Shown here one piece after another: positions 17,103 to 26,019 of a DNA stretch of 35,238 bases. Under the pieces are notes generated by a model, which worked only from the letters and a program-made list of their open reading frames with translations, was not told where the DNA came from and did not search any database. Position 1 is the first letter of the stretch. Every line of letters starts with the position of its first letter. Origin of the DNA: an uncultured Mucilaginibacter sp. (GTDB lineage Bacteria > Bacteroidota > Bacteroidia > Sphingobacteriales > Sphingobacteriaceae); assembly GCA_903866915.1 (NCBI GenBank), contig CAIPPO010000151.1, positions 1-35,238 of the forward strand, in the 5' to 3' direction. The position numbers were made by a program, and so were the translations under genes.

Positions 17103-20100
17103 ATGACCAAAATACTCTGTATATTAAGATTTATAGTGCCTAAGGCTGCCGAAAGGCTGCTTATTCCTTTGTTGGTAATAATGCCCTATTGCCTGGTTGC
17201 ACAAATTCAGCAATTGCATTTTAAGCACCTTGGAACGCAGGATGGATTATCAGAACTAAACCCCAATTGTATTCTCCAGGATAGCCGGGGATTTATATGG
17301 GTGGGTACTTCTGATGGCCTTAATCGTTATGACGGTTATAAATTCAAGGTTTTCCGAAATATTAGCAATGACACGACATCTATCAGCAGCAATTACATAC
17401 AAGACCTGGCGGAAGACAGGTATGGAAACCTCTGGATAACCACTGCAGGCGGCGGACTAAATAAATACGACCGGAAAACTGCCCGGTTCCACAGCTACAG
17501 GCATGATGATAAAAATATAAACACCCTTGCCAGCAACGCACTTTCAAAAGTTGTGGTTGATGACAATGGTTGCATCTGGGTTGGCACACAACATGATGGC
17601 GTAAGTAAGTTTAACCCGAATAGCGGTATTTTTCGTAACTATAAATACCGGGCAGGCGATACCGAAACCTTGAGTAATAATGATATTATGACGATCTATA
17701 AGGATAGTCATAATAATATTTTGATTGGTACTGTAGACAACGGGCTTTGCGTTTATAACCGTGAAACGCAGGCTTTTACCAGCTATAAGCACTCGACAAA
17801 CAATAAATCGTCTATTTCAGGTGATAAAGTAACCGCCATTTTTGAAGATAGCGACCATCACCTATGGGTTGGAACCCAGGAAACAGGTTTAAATTTGTTT
17901 GATCCCTCGTCTGGCAGGTTCAAGCGCTTTATCCATGAGTCCGGAAAAAGTAATACACTGGTCAATAATAGTGTACAAAGTATTGCTGAAGATGAGAACC
18001 ATAATCTTTGGGTTGGAACTGAAAACGGGGGCTTAAGTATCTACAGTTTTGCTGAAGGGCGTTTTGTCAACTACGGGCACGATGATGTAGACGAAAGCAG
18101 CCTTACCGGTAATTCGGTCGATATTGTGACCAGAGATCGGCAGGGTAATATGTGGATAGGTGTTTTTGGTGGCGGATTGAATCTTTATAAAAAGAGCACG
18201 ACCAGCTTTGCTCATTATAACCATAATTCTTCAAGCTCCAGTTTGTCTAATAATTTTGTCCTCAAGCTAATTGAGGATAGCAAACACCGGATATGGATCG
18301 GTACTGACGGAGGCGGTTTGGATCTGTTTGATGAGGCAAAAGGTAGTTTTACCACCTTTAAACACAATGATGCAAATAAGCATAGCCTAGCTGGGGATAA
18401 TGTACTGGATATTTTTCAGGACGAAAAAAAGGACCTGTGGATAGGTACCTGGGGTAACGGCGTTAGCGTAATGAACCCTGATACCCGTAATTTTACCTCG
18501 TTCAGGCATGATCCCTCGAAGCCCGGGAGTCTTAGCGGCGATAACGTATATGCAATAACCCAGACACCGGATAAAAGAATATGGCTTGGTACTTTTGGTG
18601 ATGGATTGGATCTCTATGATCGGAAAACCAATACTTTTACCTGTTTTAAACACGATCCGGCAAACCCAAAAAGCCTGGGGTGTGATCGTATTAATTCTAT
18701 GTTTTGCGACAGCAAGGGGAATCTTTGGCTGGCTACCGATGATGCCGGCCTATGTCTTTTTGATACTAAAAAATATACTTGCACCAGCTACAAGCACGAT
18801 GACCATAAGAACAGCATAAGCAATAATACAGCATCGTCGATTTACGAAGACCACCTCGGTCGATTATGGATTTGTACGCTGGCGGGCTTGAATTTATTCG
18901 ACCCCTATACCAAACACTTTACCGTTTACAACGCAAAAAATGGTTTGCCAAATGATTACGCAGAAGCTGTATTGGAGGATGTTCAGGGTCATCTTTGGGT
19001 TAGCACCAACAACGGCCTGGCGATGCTAGACCCTTCTACCGGCAAATTCAGGTATTTCACTACCGAAAATGGTCTTCAGGCAGATGAATTTAAGCAAAAT
19101 TCGGCCCTTAAAAGCAGCACCGGGCTTCTCTATTTTGGTGGTGTCAATGGGTTTAATTCGTTCTTTCCCGACCAGGTTATCGAAAATGGATATGATCCTA
19201 CTTTAGTCCTTACCCGTTTTGAACTATTTAACCACGAAGTTACACCTAAAAAAAATGCCGGCGATCCATCTCCCCTAATTGCAGATATCGTCGAATCAAA
19301 ATCGATCGCGCTTACACATAACCAATCCGTTATATCTTTTGAATATGCTGCACTGGATTATGCGTCGCCCAGCAAAAAAAAATACGCCTATATATTAGAA
19401 GGTTTCGATAAAGACTGGAATTATGTTGGCGACAAAAATACAGCCGTTTATACTAATATTCCTCCCGGCGAATATACGTTCAGGGTCAAAAGCCAAAATG
19501 GCGAAGGTAAGTGGTCGCCGCGCGTATTAAGTTTAAAGCTAACTATTGTGCCTCCCTTTTGGCTTACCTGGTGGTTCGAGGCATTTGCGGCTGCAATGAC
19601 TGTTGGCAGTATTTATGTTGCCTACCGTTTCCGTGTTAACAGCATCATAAAACAAAAAGCCAGGCTCGAGCGCCAGGTTAAAGAGCGTACTGCAGAAGTA
19701 GTTCAACAAGCCGAAGTATTACAGGAACAATCCGAGAATTTGCAGTCGCTAAATGAGGAACTGCAGTCGCAATCAGAAGAGTTACAATCGGTAAACGAAG
19801 AATTGCTATCGCAATCGGAAGAATTACAGGCCCTCAATGAAGAATTGCAATCGCAATCGGAGGAACTCGAGGATCAGAAAAATCAGGAATTTAAGGCCCG
19901 GCAGGAAGCCGACAAGGCCAATGAGGCAAAAAGTATCTTTTTGGCAACCATGAGTCACGAGATACGAACGCCAATGAATGGGGTGATAGGTATGGCATCT
20001 TTACTGGCCGAAACTAAATTGTCGGACGAGCAACGTGAATATACCGAAACCATCATCAACTGTGGCGACAGTTTAATGAATGTTATCAATGATATTCTTG

Positions 20101-21476
20101 ATTTCTCGAAGATCGAATCGGGTAAAATGGATATAGAGGAAGAGGATTTCGATTTGCGGCAAAACGTAGAAGAGATTATGGATATGTTCTCGCAAAAAGC
20201 AGCCGAACAACATCTCGACCTGATTTACCAAATTGATTTTAACCTGCCGCGTTTTGTAAAAGGTGATAGCTTGCGTTTAAAGCAGGTAATCATTAACCTA
20301 ATCAACAATGCTATCAAATTTACATCTAAGGGCGAAGTGTTTATAAAAGTTTCTCTGGCACAAATGTTGTCCGATAATCAGTTAGAGATCGCATTTAGTG
20401 TTAAAGATACAGGTATCGGTATACCTAACGAAAAACTGCCGACCCTATTCAAACCATTTTCCCAGGTTGACTCTTCTACTACCCGTAAATACGGTGGTAC
20501 AGGCCTCGGACTTATTATCAGCGAACGTTTAGTAAAGTTGATGGGCGGTAACATATGGGTAGATAGTAAATTGGGCGAAGGATCGGTTTTTAATTTTACA
20601 ATAAGTGCAAAAACAAGTACGCGTATAGTTGCCGAAAATATTTTACTGCCGGGATTTGCGAATTTACAAGGCAAGAAAGTGCTGATCGTTGACGATAACA
20701 AAACAAACCTGGTCATCCTTAAGGCACAGCTGGAACATTGGCGACTGGTTCCGATCACCTGTTCATCGGCAGGAGAGGGATTGGCTGCATTGGCCTCTGA
20801 CCGGACTATTCAACTGGTTATTACCGATATGCAAATGCCTGATATGGACGGTGCAGGCCTGGCAAAAGCAATTAAAAATTCGGCGCGGCCCGTTCCGGTT
20901 ATCATCCTGAGTTCAATAAATGATGAAAGCCGAAAGAAATATCCCGGTTTGTTCTCGGCCATTCTTAGCAAACCTGTTAAACAAAATAACCTGCTCCGTA
21001 GTATTGTGGCTGAATTGGGTGAACGTCGGGAAGCGGTTCAGCAGGAAGTGCAGCAAAATAATGTGCTGGATGCCAGTTTCGCAACCCGACATGCGATGGA
21101 AATTTTGATTGCCGAAGACAACCCTGTTAACCAGAAACTGATCGAGCGCATTTTGATGAAGTTGGGTTATTCGGCTAAAGTAACCAACAACGGTGCTGAG
21201 GCAGTAAATGAAATCCAGAAACATAATTACGATATCTTATTAATGGATATACAAATGCCCGAAATGGATGGCTACGAAGCAACCCGTACGATCAGGAATA
21301 TGAATATCGGGCAGCCCTATATTATTGCCATGACAGCGAACGCCCTTTCTGAGGACCGCGAAATTTGCCTCAGTCATGGTATGGATAATTATATTTCAAA
21401 ACCGATGAAGCTTGATACACTTGTAGCCTTATTACGCGAGGCATACGGCATCAAAAAAGGTGAGGTTAAAGTTTAA
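17103..21476 (+). CDS. Periplasmic-propeller hybrid sensor histidine kinase with two receiver domains
   Basis: A 1457-residue one-piece signalling protein. The start at ATG 17103 gives a signal peptide ending near LVAQ; the open frame extends to a GTG at 17031. Residues ~45-720 hold 13 clear two-component-propeller repeats (pattern 'G.LWVGT..GGLNLYD...F..Y.HD') plus a degenerate 14th, i.e. two seven-bladed propellers. A Y_Y_Y domain (~740-815) and one TM helix (~820-845) follow. A cytoplasmic coiled coil (880-921) leads to HisKA (His952 in [11 protein letters not shown]) and HATPase (NAIKF, DTGIGIP, GGTGLGL). The first receiver has Asp1242 ([11 protein letters not shown]) and the second Asp1382 ([11 protein letters not shown]). 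Unlike classical HTCS proteins it ends at the second receiver with no AraC-type HTH, so output must pass to another protein. No HPt domain is seen. Confidence 0.93.
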   Translation: MTKILCILRFIVPKAAERLLIPLLVIMPYCLVAQIQQLHFKHLGTQDGLSELNPNCILQDSRGFIWVGTSDGLNRYDGYKFKVFRNISNDTTSISSNYIQDLAEDRYGNLWITTAGGGLNKYDRKTARFHSYRHDDKNINTLASNALSKVVVDDNGCIWVGTQHDGVSKFNPNSGIFRNYKYRAGDTETLSNNDIMTIYKDSHNNILIGTVDNGLCVYNRETQAFTSYKHSTNNKSSISGDKVTAIFEDSDHHLWVGTQETGLNLFDPSSGRFKRFIHESGKSNTLVNNSVQSIAEDENHNLWVGTENGGLSIYSFAEGRFVNYGHDDVDESSLTGNSVDIVTRDRQGNMWIGVFGGGLNLYKKSTTSFAHYNHNSSSSSLSNNFVLKLIEDSKHRIWIGTDGGGLDLFDEAKGSFTTFKHNDANKHSLAGDNVLDIFQDEKKDLWIGTWGNGVSVMNPDTRNFTSFRHDPSKPGSLSGDNVYAITQTPDKRIWLGTFGDGLDLYDRKTNTFTCFKHDPANPKSLGCDRINSMFCDSKGNLWLATDDAGLCLFDTKKYTCTSYKHDDHKNSISNNTASSIYEDHLGRLWICTLAGLNLFDPYTKHFTVYNAKNGLPNDYAEAVLEDVQGHLWVSTNNGLAMLDPSTGKFRYFTTENGLQADEFKQNSALKSSTGLLYFGGVNGFNSFFPDQVIENGYDPTLVLTRFELFNHEVTPKKNAGDPSPLIADIVESKSIALTHNQSVISFEYAALDYASPSKKKYAYILEGFDKDWNYVGDKNTAVYTNIPPGEYTFRVKSQNGEGKWSPRVLSLKLTIVPPFWLTWWFEAFAAAMTVGSIYVAYRFRVNSIIKQKARLERQVKERTAEVVQQAEVLQEQSENLQSLNEELQSQSEELQSVNEELLSQSEELQALNEELQSQSEELEDQKNQEFKARQEADKANEAKSIFLATMSHEIRTPMNGVIGMASLLAETKLSDEQREYTETIINCGDSLMNVINDILDFSKIESGKMDIEEEDFDLRQNVEEIMDMFSQKAAEQHLDLIYQIDFNLPRFVKGDSLRLKQVIINLINNAIKFTSKGEVFIKVSLAQMLSDNQLEIAFSVKDTGIGIPNEKLPTLFKPFSQVDSSTTRKYGGTGLGLIISERLVKLMGGNIWVDSKLGEGSVFNFTISAKTSTRIVAENILLPGFANLQGKKVLIVDDNKTNLVILKAQLEHWRLVPITCSSAGEGLAALASDRTIQLVITDMQMPDMDGAGLAKAIKNSARPVPVIILSSINDESRKKYPGLFSAILSKPVKQNNLLRSIVAELGERREAVQQEVQQNNVLDASFATRHAMEILIAEDNPVNQKLIERILMKLGYSAKVTNNGAEAVNEIQKHNYDILLMDIQMPEMDGYEATRTIRNMNIGQPYIIAMTANALSEDREICLSHGMDNYISKPMKLDTLVALLREAYGIKKGEVKV
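19740..19865 (+). repeat. 42-bp tandem repeat encoding a 14-residue coiled-coil unit
   Basis: Three consecutive copies in the sensor kinase gene encode [28 protein letters not shown] and [14 protein letters not shown]. Each unit is two heptads. The DNA copies differ mainly at synonymous positions. The repeat lies between the membrane helix and the kinase core, where helix length and phase set signalling. Confidence 0.9.
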
Positions 21477-21605
21477 TTGGGCCGATATACCGATATCTGT
21501 ATCACCTGCAATTTTTCCCTGAAAGACAGAGCCCAAATTCCCGTAAAAAATAGATTCTTGTTTTTTAGTTAGGTTTGGGTTTTCATAAAGTTTGAAAGCT
21601 TTCCG

Positions 21606-22331
21606 TTATTTTTTGGAAGGAATCATGCTTAGAATCTTTAATGGCGTCCAATAGGGGTCATGTAATTGAATTTCTACCGGTGAACCGGAAAATACGGTTT
21701 TAGAGATTTCACCGGCGTATAATCTGGAAGTCTTAAGGCTGACGGTATCTTGTTCTGCACCATTTTTAACTATAAAACTGAAACGGTAAATGCCGCCGTT
21801 TTTTGTAAGCTGCGCAACTTTGTCACTGCCGTCAGCAAACTCTGATTTGATAAGGTAATTTCCAAAAGAATCAGCCTCGGCGGATTTTATATTGTTTGTA
21901 TAAAACAGTTCGACACCGTCAAACATCTTTTTCTTTCCCATGTCCTGGTAGGGGAATACCCTTATCGTTTTAAAGTTTTTATCACAAATATGGATATCGA
22001 CAGGAGCGCCATTAAATACTTCATTGGATAGCTCGGCAGAAAAAAGTTTAAAAACCTTAAATAAAGTTGTATCGTTTTGGTCAGCTTCCTTGATCACAAA
22101 CCTAAACTGGTACACCGGCCCAACGCGCGTAATTTGTACGCTTTTCTCCGTACTGTCGGCAAATTTTGCTCCAATTAAATAATTGCCCAGGCGTTCGGCC
22201 TCGGCATCGGTTACCGGGGCTTTGTGATACAAATCGACCCCGTTGTATGTTTTCATTTTACCATAATCAGTGCAACCATGAAGTATCGGCAAAAGAGACA
22301 CCAGGGTTATAATAAACAAATACTTTTTCAT
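21606..22331 (-). CDS. Lipoprotein of two tandem 108-residue repeats, unknown function
   Basis: A 241-residue lipoprotein: signal peptide, then lipobox LHGC with Cys20. I do not recognise the family. The mature protein is an internal duplication: residues ~22-128 and ~130-236 align with a constant offset of 108 and almost no gaps. Shared landmarks are GK.K.(Y/F)(N/D)GV(D/E)L(Y/F), AEA...GNYLI...FAD, Y.F.F(V/I)(I/V)K, (A/G)E(L/I)S..VF.G.PV(D/E)I..(C/H)D. It is convergent with the sensor kinase and faces its own good promoter. The repeat might be a ligand- or protein-binding domain, but no catalytic residues stand out. Confidence 0.8.
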   Translation of the reverse strand: MKKYLFIITLVSLLPILHGCTDYGKMKTYNGVDLYHKAPVTDAEAERLGNYLIGAKFADSTEKSVQITRVGPVYQFRFVIKEADQNDTTLFKVFKLFSAELSNEVFNGAPVDIHICDKNFKTIRVFPYQDMGKKKMFDGVELFYTNNIKSAEADSFGNYLIKSEFADGSDKVAQLTKNGGIYRFSFIVKNGAEQDTVSLKTSRLYAGEISKTVFSGSPVEIQLHDPYWTPLKILSMIPSKK

Positions 22332-22365
22332 CGTTGAATCGAAAATCTAGTCATCAAATATATTG

Positions 22366-22396
22366 CAAAATTAAGCGAACACGATAATGGTGTCAA
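22366..22396 (-). promoter_or_regulatory. Bacteroidetes-type promoter of the duplicated-domain lipoprotein
   Basis: Read on the minus strand: TTG at 22396-22394, a 20-nt spacer, then TAATTTTG at 22373-22366, an exact TAnnTTTG. The transcript would start near 22360, about 28 nt before the ATG. A second TATATTTG lies at 22362-22355 but has no TTG at the right distance. Confidence 0.65.
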
Positions 22397-22528
22397 TACT
22401 CTTAAACTGTTTGATTTACGATAGTCTTTTATTGACGAAAAATTTGGTATTACGAAAGCTTTAGTTAATATTGTATAACAGATTATCAAACCACCAATCA
22501 CTTAAATTCACGATAAACTAATCAAACT

Positions 22529-24148
22529 ATGAGAAAGTTATGTGTCATTTTTTTGCTGTCAGCCATCGCTGCATTTAATGCGAATGCCCAGGGGCCGCAA
22601 GTAACAATAGCCAATGGCAGGGTAGAGGGCGTGGTTGATGCTGCTTCCGGGATCCGTATGTTTAAAGGTATACCTTTTGCTCAGCCACCGGTGGGTGAAC
22701 TGCGCTGGAAGGAACCACAGCCGGTTAAAAACTGGGACGGGGTATTAAAAGCCGATCATTTTGGACCAAATGCTATGCAAAAAAATGTTTTTGGTGATAT
22801 GCAGTTCCGTTCTTCGGGTATGAGTGAGGATTGTCTGTATCTGAATGTTTGGACACCCGCTAAAACCGGTAAAGAAAAGTTGCCGGTGTTAGTATACTTC
22901 TACGGGGGTGGCTTCGTAGCTGGCGACGGGTCCGAATCTCGATATGATGGTGAAAGTCTTGCTAAACGTGGCATCGTAACTGTTACAATAAATTATCGTC
23001 TGGGTGTATTTGGCTTAATGGCCCATCCTGAATTAACAAAAGAATCGAGTCACCAGTCTTCCGGTAATTATGGTTTACTCGATCAGCATGAGGCATTGGT
23101 ATGGGTTCAAAAAAATATTGCTGCTTTTGGCGGTGATCCAAAACGCGTTACTATTGACGGCGAGTCGGCCGGATCGATCTCGGTTTGCGGTCAAATGGCA
23201 TCGCCACTTAGTAAAGGTCTGTTTAGTGCCGCGATCGGAGAAAGTGGTGGCATTTTCCCTGTGCCTACACTTGCTGAAGGTGAAAAAAGAGGTGCTGAAT
23301 TCCAAAAAACAGTTGGCGCTAATTCACTTGCCGACCTCAGGGCGATTCCAGCTGATAAATTACTTGACCTGGCAGCCAAACAAGGCGGTTTCAGCATGGC
23401 CGTTGTAATTGATGGTTATTTTTTACCTAAACAAGCCAGTGCAATTTATGCTGCCGGCGAACAGCAGCATGTCCCTTTACTTGCTGGTTGGAACTCGGCC
23501 GAAATACCTTACCAGGCATTTTTGCAAGGTTTGCCACCAACTCCTGAGAATTATTTAAAAAAAGTAAAACAAGCCTATCCTAATGACACCGCGACCATTT
23601 TGAAATTGTATCCCGGTTCGAATCCAGAGGAGATTGTAAAATCCGCAACTGCCCTGGCCAGTGACCGTTTTATTGTTTACAGCACCTGGCTGTGGGAAGA
23701 ACAGGCAGCTAAAACAGGCGGAAATCCGGTTTACAGCTATATATTCTCGCGGCCACGACCTGAGATGGTAGCATCAATGGGCAATGCCAAGCCCGGACTG
23801 GCTGGTGGTGTCATTAAAAGTGATACCAAAGAAGCACCAAGTAAATTGCCACCTCCATTAGCTGGCGCGGCTCATGCTTCTGAAATTGAATACGCCCTGG
23901 GCAATTTGCCCGGTAACAAGGTGTATGCATGGGGCCCGGATGATTTCAAAGTATCTGAAACGATGGAAAGCTATTTTGCCAATTTTATAAAAACCGGTAA
24001 TCCAAACGGCAAAAGTCTGCCGCTATGGCCCGCTAATAACAGTAGTGGTATTTTAAACTACATTAACATTGATGTTACTACTAAAGCACAGGCCGCAGAT
24101 GACCGTCCACGCTACCTGTTTCTTAACCAACTAGATAGCAAAAAGTAG
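22529..24148 (+). CDS. Secreted type-B carboxylesterase
   Basis: A 539-residue alpha/beta hydrolase of the carboxylesterase type-B family with a signal peptide cut near ANAQ (residue 21). The nucleophile is Ser213 in the elbow GESAG; His449 (GAAHASEIEY) and probably Glu325 (NSAE) complete the triad. The oxyanion hole is FYGGGF (residues 124-129), and the early disulfide-region motif EDCLYLNVWTP is intact. The length is normal for the family. It would hydrolyse carboxylic esters in the periplasm or outside the cell; the substrate (for example ester-linked decorations on plant polymers, or small esters) is not evident. It has its own terminator. The 197 nt before it hold no clear TAnnTTTG element on the plus strand. 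Confidence 0.92.
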   Translation: MRKLCVIFLLSAIAAFNANAQGPQVTIANGRVEGVVDAASGIRMFKGIPFAQPPVGELRWKEPQPVKNWDGVLKADHFGPNAMQKNVFGDMQFRSSGMSEDCLYLNVWTPAKTGKEKLPVLVYFYGGGFVAGDGSESRYDGESLAKRGIVTVTINYRLGVFGLMAHPELTKESSHQSSGNYGLLDQHEALVWVQKNIAAFGGDPKRVTIDGESAGSISVCGQMASPLSKGLFSAAIGESGGIFPVPTLAEGEKRGAEFQKTVGANSLADLRAIPADKLLDLAAKQGGFSMAVVIDGYFLPKQASAIYAAGEQQHVPLLAGWNSAEIPYQAFLQGLPPTPENYLKKVKQAYPNDTATILKLYPGSNPEEIVKSATALASDRFIVYSTWLWEEQAAKTGGNPVYSYIFSRPRPEMVASMGNAKPGLAGGVIKSDTKEAPSKLPPPLAGAAHASEIEYALGNLPGNKVYAWGPDDFKVSETMESYFANFIKTGNPNGKSLPLWPANNSSGILNYINIDVTTKAQAADDRPRYLFLNQLDSKK

Positions 24149-24168
24149 TTTTTAAAAATATTATCCAG

Positions 24169-24206
24169 AGAGCTGCCCGGGTTGATCGGGCGGCTCTTTG
24201 TTTTTT
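24169..24206 (+). terminator. Rho-independent terminator of the carboxylesterase gene
   Basis: AGAGCTGCCCG (24169-24179) pairs with CGGGCGGCTCT (24187-24197) with one G-U pair and a 7-nt loop, followed by TTGTTTTTT. It separates the esterase from the kinase/DUF3037 unit. Confidence 0.88.
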
Positions 24207-24228
24207 AGGCTTAGCCGCGCTTATTTCT

Positions 24229-24236
24229 TAGCTTTG
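24229..24236 (+). promoter_or_regulatory. Likely -7 element of the HipA-like kinase operon
   Basis: TAGCTTTG is an exact TAnnTTTG, 11 nt before the ATG, giving a leader of only a few bases. No TTG is found at the -33 distance, which would fall just after the preceding terminator. The position right after that terminator supports independent transcription. Confidence 0.5.
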
Positions 24237-24247
24237 CGGGCAATAAT

Positions 24248-25030
24248 ATGTTTCACGTACCAGAATTACGCACCGTTAATGTTACCCGTTATGTTACGCC
24301 CTTGCGCGAAGGCGGTTCTTTGCCAGCCATTGCCGGAGCCGATGATGGGTTTTTATATGTGTTGAAGTTTCGTGGAGCGGGGCAGGGGGTTAAGGCATTG
24401 ATCGCCGAGCTTATTGGTGGTGAGATAGCCCGGGCGCTTGGTTTTAAAGTACCTGAGATTGTATTTGCTAATCTTGACACAGCCTTCGGGCGCTCGGAGC
24501 CCGATGAAGAAATACAGGATCTGTTAAAATCCAGTGTCGGCCTGAATCTGGCTTTGCATTACCTGTCGGGTGCAATCACATTCGATCCGGCAGTTACCCG
24601 TTTATCAGAAAGACAGGCTTCACAGATTGTATGGCTTGATTGTTTGCTGACTAATGTTGACCGTACACCCCGTAATACCAATATGCTTACCTGGAACAAA
24701 GAGCTTTGGCTGATCGATCATGGCGCCGCACTTTATTTTCATCATGCCTGGGATAATTGGCAGGAGCAAGCTACACGGCCTTTTTATCAGGTAAAGGATC
24801 ATGTGCTTTTGTCACGTGCAACAGAATTGGATCCGATTAACGAAGAATTTAAAGCAATATTAACACCTGATACCATACACGCTATTGTCTCGCTCGTGCC
24901 CGATGATTGGATCAAAGCTGAATGGTACGAAAGTGCTGATGAAGTGCGGGCAGTATATTCGGGGTTTTTAGAAGCACGTGTAGCTGCTTCGGCTAATTTT
25001 GTAAAGGAGGCGCAGCATGCCCGGGAGTAA
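24248..25030 (+). CDS. HipA-like protein kinase
   Basis: A 260-residue, cytoplasmic HipA-like kinase, much shorter than E. coli HipA (440 aa). The kinase features are visible: Lys40 in FLYVLKFRG (ATP-binding lysine), the helix AELIGGEIARALGFKVPE, the catalytic loop NVDRTPRNTNML with Asp138 and Asn143, and the metal-binding Asp157 in LWLIDHGAAL. The N-terminal subdomain of canonical HipA is largely missing. No HipB-like HTH antitoxin is adjacent. Instead the gene overlaps a DUF3037 gene by 14 nt, so the two are translationally coupled and probably act together. HipA kinases phosphorylate proteins such as aminoacyl-tRNA synthetases, but the target of this compact group is not known to me. It could be a toxin, a regulatory kinase or an inactive relative; the intact residues argue for activity. 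Confidence 0.82.
   Translation: MFHVPELRTVNVTRYVTPLREGGSLPAIAGADDGFLYVLKFRGAGQGVKALIAELIGGEIARALGFKVPEIVFANLDTAFGRSEPDEEIQDLLKSSVGLNLALHYLSGAITFDPAVTRLSERQASQIVWLDCLLTNVDRTPRNTNMLTWNKELWLIDHGAALYFHHAWDNWQEQATRPFYQVKDHVLLSRATELDPINEEFKAILTPDTIHAIVSLVPDDWIKAEWYESADEVRAVYSGFLEARVAASANFVKEAQHARE
25003..25010 (+). promoter_or_regulatory. Strong Shine-Dalgarno for the DUF3037 gene
   Basis: AAAGGAGG lies 6 nt before the ATG at 25017, inside the end of the kinase gene. Bacteroidetes genes rarely use such sites, so this one stands out and fixes the overlapping start. Confidence 0.75.
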
Positions 25031-25400
25031 TTTGTTCGAATACGCAGTGATACGCGTCGTGCCCCAGGTTGAACGCGAGGAATTTCTGAATGTGGGGGTT
25101 ATCCTTTATTGCCCATCTAAAAAGTTCCTGCAATGCTTATACTCCGTTGATGAAAACAGACTTTGTTCATTTTCTAACAGGGCGAACATCGGTGATATAA
25201 AGGCGCACTTGCATTCATATGCTCAAATATGCAAAGGAAGCATTGATGCCGGCCCGATCGCGCAAATGGATCTGCCGTCCCGATTTCGTTGGCTAACTGC
25301 TACACGCAGCACTGTAGTGCAATCCTCTAAAGTGCACCCGGGACTATGTGACGATCCTGCAAGAACACTCGAAAAGTTGTACGCCGAACAGGTATTATAA
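25017..25400 (+). CDS. DUF3037 family protein
   Basis: A 127-residue protein matching DUF3037: FEYAVIRVVPQVEREEFLNVGVILYCP at the N-terminus and a C-terminal segment with HPGLCDDPARTLEKLY. There is no signal peptide or membrane segment. The function of the family is unknown. It starts 14 nt inside the upstream HipA-like gene with a strong ribosome-binding site, so the two products are likely made in a fixed ratio and may form a complex. By analogy with kinase toxin systems it could be an inhibitor, a specificity subunit or a substrate of the kinase; the sequence does not choose between these. It is close to the usual length for the family. Confidence 0.87.
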   Translation: MPGSNLFEYAVIRVVPQVEREEFLNVGVILYCPSKKFLQCLYSVDENRLCSFSNRANIGDIKAHLHSYAQICKGSIDAGPIAQMDLPSRFRWLTATRSTVVQSSKVHPGLCDDPARTLEKLYAEQVL

Positions 25401-25431
25401 ATCGAAAATGTTAATTTTAAGTAGTTAAAAA

Positions 25432-25608
25432 ATGCGACCGGTAAAATTCTCAAAAGGGATAGCGGTAGGTTTGTTTATCCTCTCAGCCAGTTTTATAGTC
25501 AAACATATTTGGCCATCGGCCGATTTTGTTGATGGCTTTATGAAAGGTTTAGGTATTACACTAATGCTGGCGCTGCTGATCAAACAACGCCGGTACAGGG
25601 CTTCGTGA
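25432..25608 (+). CDS. Small two-helix membrane protein (58 aa)
   Basis: This short frame starts at ATG 25432, 31 nt after the DUF3037 stop, and ends TGA at 25606-25608. The product begins MRPVKFSKGIAVGLF and ends with a basic tail KQRRYRAS. It has two hydrophobic stretches, residues ~9-25 and ~38-50, joined by a short loop with Trp-Pro (HIWPSADFVDG). The pattern of two helices with a basic C-terminus is hard to get by chance. I do not recognise it. It may belong to the kinase/DUF3037 operon or be an independent small membrane gene. Confidence 0.6.
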   Translation: MRPVKFSKGIAVGLFILSASFIVKHIWPSADFVDGFMKGLGITLMLALLIKQRRYRAS

Positions 25609-25620
25609 AGCTTCGTTTTC

Positions 25621-25977
25621 TTAATCCATAAAAAACTGCTGCCTTACGATCTTGCCGGTCCTCACATGGTATACGGCTAGTTCTTCGAGCGATTTCCTTC
25701 CTTTATCTTCGATTGTATAATCCATATAGATGCGAATGGAAAAGTAATCACCCGATATCAGTGGCTCGGAAACCTCGACCTTGTGAATGGTAGCTTTGGC
25801 CTGGAACTGTTTTTCGCGTTCAACCAACGTAATCAATCCCCTTGCTGGGGGCATCACGGTATAAAGCGGGTCGATACTTTCTGTTTCTTCGCCAAAAAGC
25901 TCGCGGTAGGCTTCGATAAATTTGTGCTCGCGCAATAGTGCCACCAGGCGTTCGGCTATAGGTTTGATTGTTGACAT
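25621..25977 (-). CDS. SnoaL-like (NTF2-fold) protein
   Basis: A 118-residue soluble protein with the small cone-shaped NTF2/SnoaL-like fold. N-terminal helices (IAERLVALLREHKFIEAYRE) are followed by strands of the type KVEVSEPLISGDYFSIRIYMDYT and the closing EELAVYHVRTGKIVRQQFFM. The pattern 'y.v..GKI..q.ff' near the end is characteristic. Members include polyketide cyclases and isomerases but also many proteins without known activity; I cannot name a catalytic residue here. It is convergent with the small membrane ORF (12 nt apart) and lies downstream of the lipocalin-like gene on the same strand. Confidence 0.82.
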   Translation of the reverse strand: MSTIKPIAERLVALLREHKFIEAYRELFGEETESIDPLYTVMPPARGLITLVEREKQFQAKATIHKVEVSEPLISGDYFSIRIYMDYTIEDKGRKSLEELAVYHVRTGKIVRQQFFMD

Positions 25978-26019
25978 GATATTTTTGATCCTGCTAAGGC
26001 CTGATCGGGGGTTTTTGAT

